From NCBI RefSeq assembly GCF_023074175.1, contig NZ_JADPKS010000100.1:1-32140 (forward strand): a stretch of DNA of 32,140 nucleotides. The letters run 5' to 3'. Both the position numbers and the translations under genes were made by a program. The notes beneath the pieces were generated by a model, which was not told where the DNA came from, ran no database searches, and saw only the letters and a list, made by a program, of their open reading frames with translations. The stretch comes from Bradyrhizobium sp. 139 (GTDB taxonomy: Bacteria > Pseudomonadota > Alphaproteobacteria > Rhizobiales > Xanthobacteraceae). Shown here in pieces: positions 31,630 to 32,140 of the stretch. How positions within the stretch are numbered: the first letter of the stretch is position 1; each line of letters opens with the position of its first letter.

Positions 31630-31985
31630 TGGCAACATCCTTCCTTGGATCGGGTTCAGAGGTAGCACGGCAGCGCAATGTAGTTGTCGCCTGCCTCGGT
31701 GATAGGCAGCGATTCTTACTACAGCGGACGAAATTGGAAATTCCATTTGGATATGCATTCGATAGGCGCGAGATATCGTCATCCAAGAGCGCTGTGCGCG
31801 CCGGCGTCCGACGAGTGTGGTACTGCACTCGGGATTTCGGGCGGTGTAGGAGGACATGAAAGAGCGCTTCGCGATGACTCAATGTCCGGTCGCAACGCCA
31901 GGACAACACCGTGCGTCGCGCCGCGATCCGTGCCCCGGCCGGATAGCTCTTGCGGCGTCGTGTCGAGCGGGTGACGCGGCTCCTA
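31630..31985. other. Intergenic stretch before the IS5-like element
   Basis: About 355 bases with no supported gene, upstream of the cytochrome c. The promoter of the cytochrome c/gor unit must lie here, but I could not pick a -35/-10 pair or an FNR/FixK box with confidence. Confidence 0.35.
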
Positions 31986-32140
31986 GGGTCTGTACCTAAT
32001 TAGCGATCTCTGATTCCATGGCGCCGAGTTGATTCGGGCCCGGGGACTTCGATGCGCAAAGGACTGTTCTGGCTGAACGACAAGCAGTGGGCTCAGATAG
32101 GGCCGCATCTGCCAACGAACCAGACAGGCCCGGCGCGCGA
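31986..32140 (+). mobile_element. Left end of an IS5-family element, cut by the window edge
   Basis: The stretch begins GGGTCTGTACCTAATTAG directly after a TA dinucleotide, like the termini of IS427-group IS5 elements, which often insert at TA. A transposase frame starts about 66 bases inside. The right end is outside the window. Confidence 0.6.
32052..32140 (+). CDS. IS5-family transposase, 5' end only
   Basis: The ATG at 32052 follows GGGGA and opens MRKGLFWLNDKQWAQIGPHL, then PTNQTGPAR. This is the usual N-terminus of IS5/IS427-type transposases (WLxDxQWxxIxPHLP). The frame runs off the window, so it cannot be judged intact or broken. In the IS427 group the transposase is often split into two frames. 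Confidence 0.7.
   Translation, partial: MRKGLFWLNDKQWAQIGPHLPTNQTGPAR

Overview
The window looks like an accessory region of an alphaproteobacterial chromosome. The most likely source is a rhizobial genome of the Bradyrhizobium type. The basis is GC-rich coding sequence, a biotin operon divergent from a BioR-type GntR regulator with BioR-box-like sites, a DUF6894-type protein, a rhizobial-style caspase-like protein, a cbb3-like oxidase and many decayed insertion sequences. The species assignment is inference. I saw no nod or nif genes, tRNA, rRNA or CRISPR array.

Layout. 1-2500 starts with IS21-like terminal repeats, then a frameshifted osmC-like gene, a DUF488 gene and an AhpD-like gene. 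2500-7130 holds an msrB remnant, a small secreted protein, a caspase-fold protein with both catalytic residues replaced, a bacterioferritin-associated ferredoxin followed by bacterioferritin, and two broken genes. 7250-13200 is a vitamin block: a frameshifted bioR facing bioB-bioF-bioD, a twice-frameshifted bioA, panD, and a panB cut off after about 87 codons. A decayed SRAP (YedK-like) gene follows on the opposite strand. 14240-17620 carries a soluble histidine kinase, an NhaA antiporter with an N-terminal thioredoxin-like domain, and a DUF6894 protein. 17620-19900 is gene-poor, with a strong hairpin, a 27-residue membrane peptide, and IS3-like and ISL3 transposase remnants. 19930-24870, all on the minus strand, holds an extra-looking hemC and a four-gene respiratory operon. 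That operon encodes a CcoN-like oxidase subunit, a CcoO-like subunit fused to two near-identical cytochrome c domains, and two small membrane proteins. 24870-26840 holds an inverted duplication whose intact copy leads into a Rid-family/isochorismatase-like hydrolase operon. 27500-31630 holds a ClpP-like periplasmic protein with a small partner, a glutathione reductase and a secreted cytochrome c. The window ends inside an IS5-like element.

How it fits together. Three themes recur: vitamin supply (biotin, pantothenate), redox and peroxide stress (OsmC, AhpD, MsrB, Gor, bacterioferritin), and low-oxygen respiration (cbb3-like oxidase, hemC, cytochrome c). Many genes are frameshifted or truncated, and broken genes sit beside intact ones. 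Either the region is decaying or the sequence has single-base errors, so each frameshift needs confirmation from reads. The candidate I consider most likely to be undescribed is the cbb3-like oxidase operon, which lacks CcoP and CcoQ but carries a diheme fusion and an unrecognised membrane-anchored protein.
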